Of a stretch of DNA of 24,194 nt, positions 23,543 to 24,194 are shown one piece after another. Location of the stretch: NCBI GenBank assembly GCA_013044065.1, contig JABEVA010000233.1:1-24194 (forward strand), read 5' to 3'. The stretch's first letter is position 1; each line of letters starts with the position of its first letter. Position numbers and translations under genes: made by a program. The DNA comes from Phycisphaerae bacterium. GTDB taxonomy: Bacteria; Planctomycetota; Phycisphaerae; WQYP01. Under the pieces are notes generated by a model. That model made no database searches and was not told the DNA's origin. It saw only the letters and a list, made by a program, of their open reading frames with translations.

Positions 23543-24194
23543 TTACGTCGGAGGGGCCGGTTCAATCGGATAGCCGGCGGACCGCAGGTTGGCCAGTTCA
23601 CTTTCCGCCAGGGCGCGTTGGCTGGGATTATGCAATTGGCTTAGCGCCTTTTGAAACAATTCGATGGCTCGTTGTGGTTTGGCTTCATAGCGGGCGTAAA
23701 TCAGGCCCAGAATTAATTGCACCTGATCCACCTGGCCGCCGCGTGGATACACGCGAAGGTAATCTTCATAAGTGGTGGCCGCCGCGGGATACCGCCCCTC
23801 GGACATCAGTTGATTGCCGAGATCGAGCTGCACGTCCTCCGGCAGCACCTGCGAAGGATCCATGCGGCGCAGTTCTAAAAATGAGTTTGCAGCCTGTGTT
23901 AGTTGATGATCGCGCCGCAGATTCATCACCGTTTCCCGCAGGGTCGCAACCCGCGGGTCCGACGTAGAAGACAACACTCTTTCACCCGTCGCCGCGACTT
24001 GAACGGGCGGAATCATCGTCACGGTACCTTTGTCGTGCATGAATGGATTATAGCCCCCGGCAACCAGACTTTGATATTGTCGCCGTCGCCGCCAGCGATT
24101 CACCAGAGCCAGTAAATCATAATGGTCACGCGGCACCAGGTTTGCCCATAGCACAATAAGCCCAACGACGATTCCCGTCAGATAACCGGTCAGG
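23543..24194 (-). CDS. C-terminal part of a probable rhomboid-type membrane protein with TPR-like tail (partial, runs off right edge)
   Basis: The frame is open to the right edge, so the N-terminal part is outside the window; a GTG at 24154 could be read as a start, but it falls inside a membrane helix. The visible part begins LTGYLTGIVVGLIVLWANLV, a Gly-rich helix like the last membrane helix of rhomboid proteases (HxxGxxxGxxxG). The visible codons begin exactly one residue after the position where the catalytic His would sit, and the single base before them (C) fits a His codon. Then RDHYDLLALVNRWRRRRQY and a soluble region with two or three helix-turn-helix TPR-like units (TTYEDYLRVYPRG; LGLIYARYEAKPQRAIELFQ). 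It is convergent to the ABC block and ends 15 nt from the shared hairpin. The rhomboid identity is an inference from the helix; the TPR part is better supported. Confidence 0.62.
   Translation of the reverse strand, partial: LTGYLTGIVVGLIVLWANLVPRDHYDLLALVNRWRRRRQYQSLVAGGYNPFMHDKGTVTMIPPVQVAATGERVLSSTSDPRVATLRETVMNLRRDHQLTQAANSFLELRRMDPSQVLPEDVQLDLGNQLMSEGRYPAAATTYEDYLRVYPRGGQVDQVQLILGLIYARYEAKPQRAIELFQKALSQLHNPSQRALAESELANLRSAGYPIEPAPPT

Noticed and set aside
24117..24154. GTG at 24154 as the true start of the right-edge gene
   Set aside because: The frame stays open to the edge and the GTG lies within a continuous hydrophobic helix, so the gene most likely begins outside the window.
1..24194. 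CRISPR arrays, tRNA, rRNA, insertion sequences, prophage
   Set aside because: No regularly spaced repeats, cloverleaf-like sequences, transposase or phage proteins were seen on either strand.

Overview
This window looks like a chromosomal segment of a Gram-negative bacterium with an outer membrane, most likely from the Planctomycetota/PVC group and possibly Phycisphaerae-like. The outer membrane is indicated by a FadL-type barrel, an HlyD-type periplasmic adaptor and several envelope ABC systems. The PVC assignment is an inference from recalled family patterns: two anchored proteins (20354-21820 and 21865-23445) have sequence signatures I associate with conserved PVC hypotheticals, and next to them is an array of three SPFH (HflK/HflC-like) proteins. 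I saw no rRNA, tRNA, CRISPR array, transposase or phage gene.

Layout. From 1 to 7321 everything is on the minus strand. Reading leftward there is a PhoB/PhoR-like two-component pair (7321-5129), a 437-bp non-coding gap with repeats, a FadL-type outer-membrane protein (4691-3408), an HlyD/YbhG-like adaptor (3261-2224), a double-ATPase ABC protein (2220-409) and the start of an ABC-2 permease that runs off the left edge. The last three are tightly packed and form a YbhGFSR-type exporter. A 275-bp divergent control region follows. From 7597 to 23445 everything is on the plus strand: a HIT-family hydrolase, a processive family 2 glycosyltransferase of the cellulose/mannan synthase type, a membrane-anchored cupredoxin, a His-rich P1B metal ATPase, three SPFH proteins (one with an unusual polytopic N-terminal half), an ABC ATPase, a large ABC-2-type permease, and two envelope-anchored proteins of unknown function. 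The last gene is on the minus strand and convergent. It runs off the right edge and looks like the end of a rhomboid-type membrane protein with a TPR-like tail.

How the genes may work together. The cupredoxin and P1B ATPase suggest periplasmic and inner-membrane metal (probably copper) handling. The glycosyltransferase would make an extracellular or envelope beta-glycan. The most interesting block is 12956-23445, where three SPFH membrane-scaffold proteins are followed on the same strand by an ABC exporter and two anchored proteins joined by overlapping or close start/stop junctions. This looks like one envelope machine of unknown substrate. Recurrent small-scale features include short leader ORFs with good ribosome binding sites ending at or near the start of long genes, a 16-bp palindrome over one ribosome binding site, a pair of TTTGCAAA palindromes, and a GCTAAAGTCAC element present in two intergenic regions.
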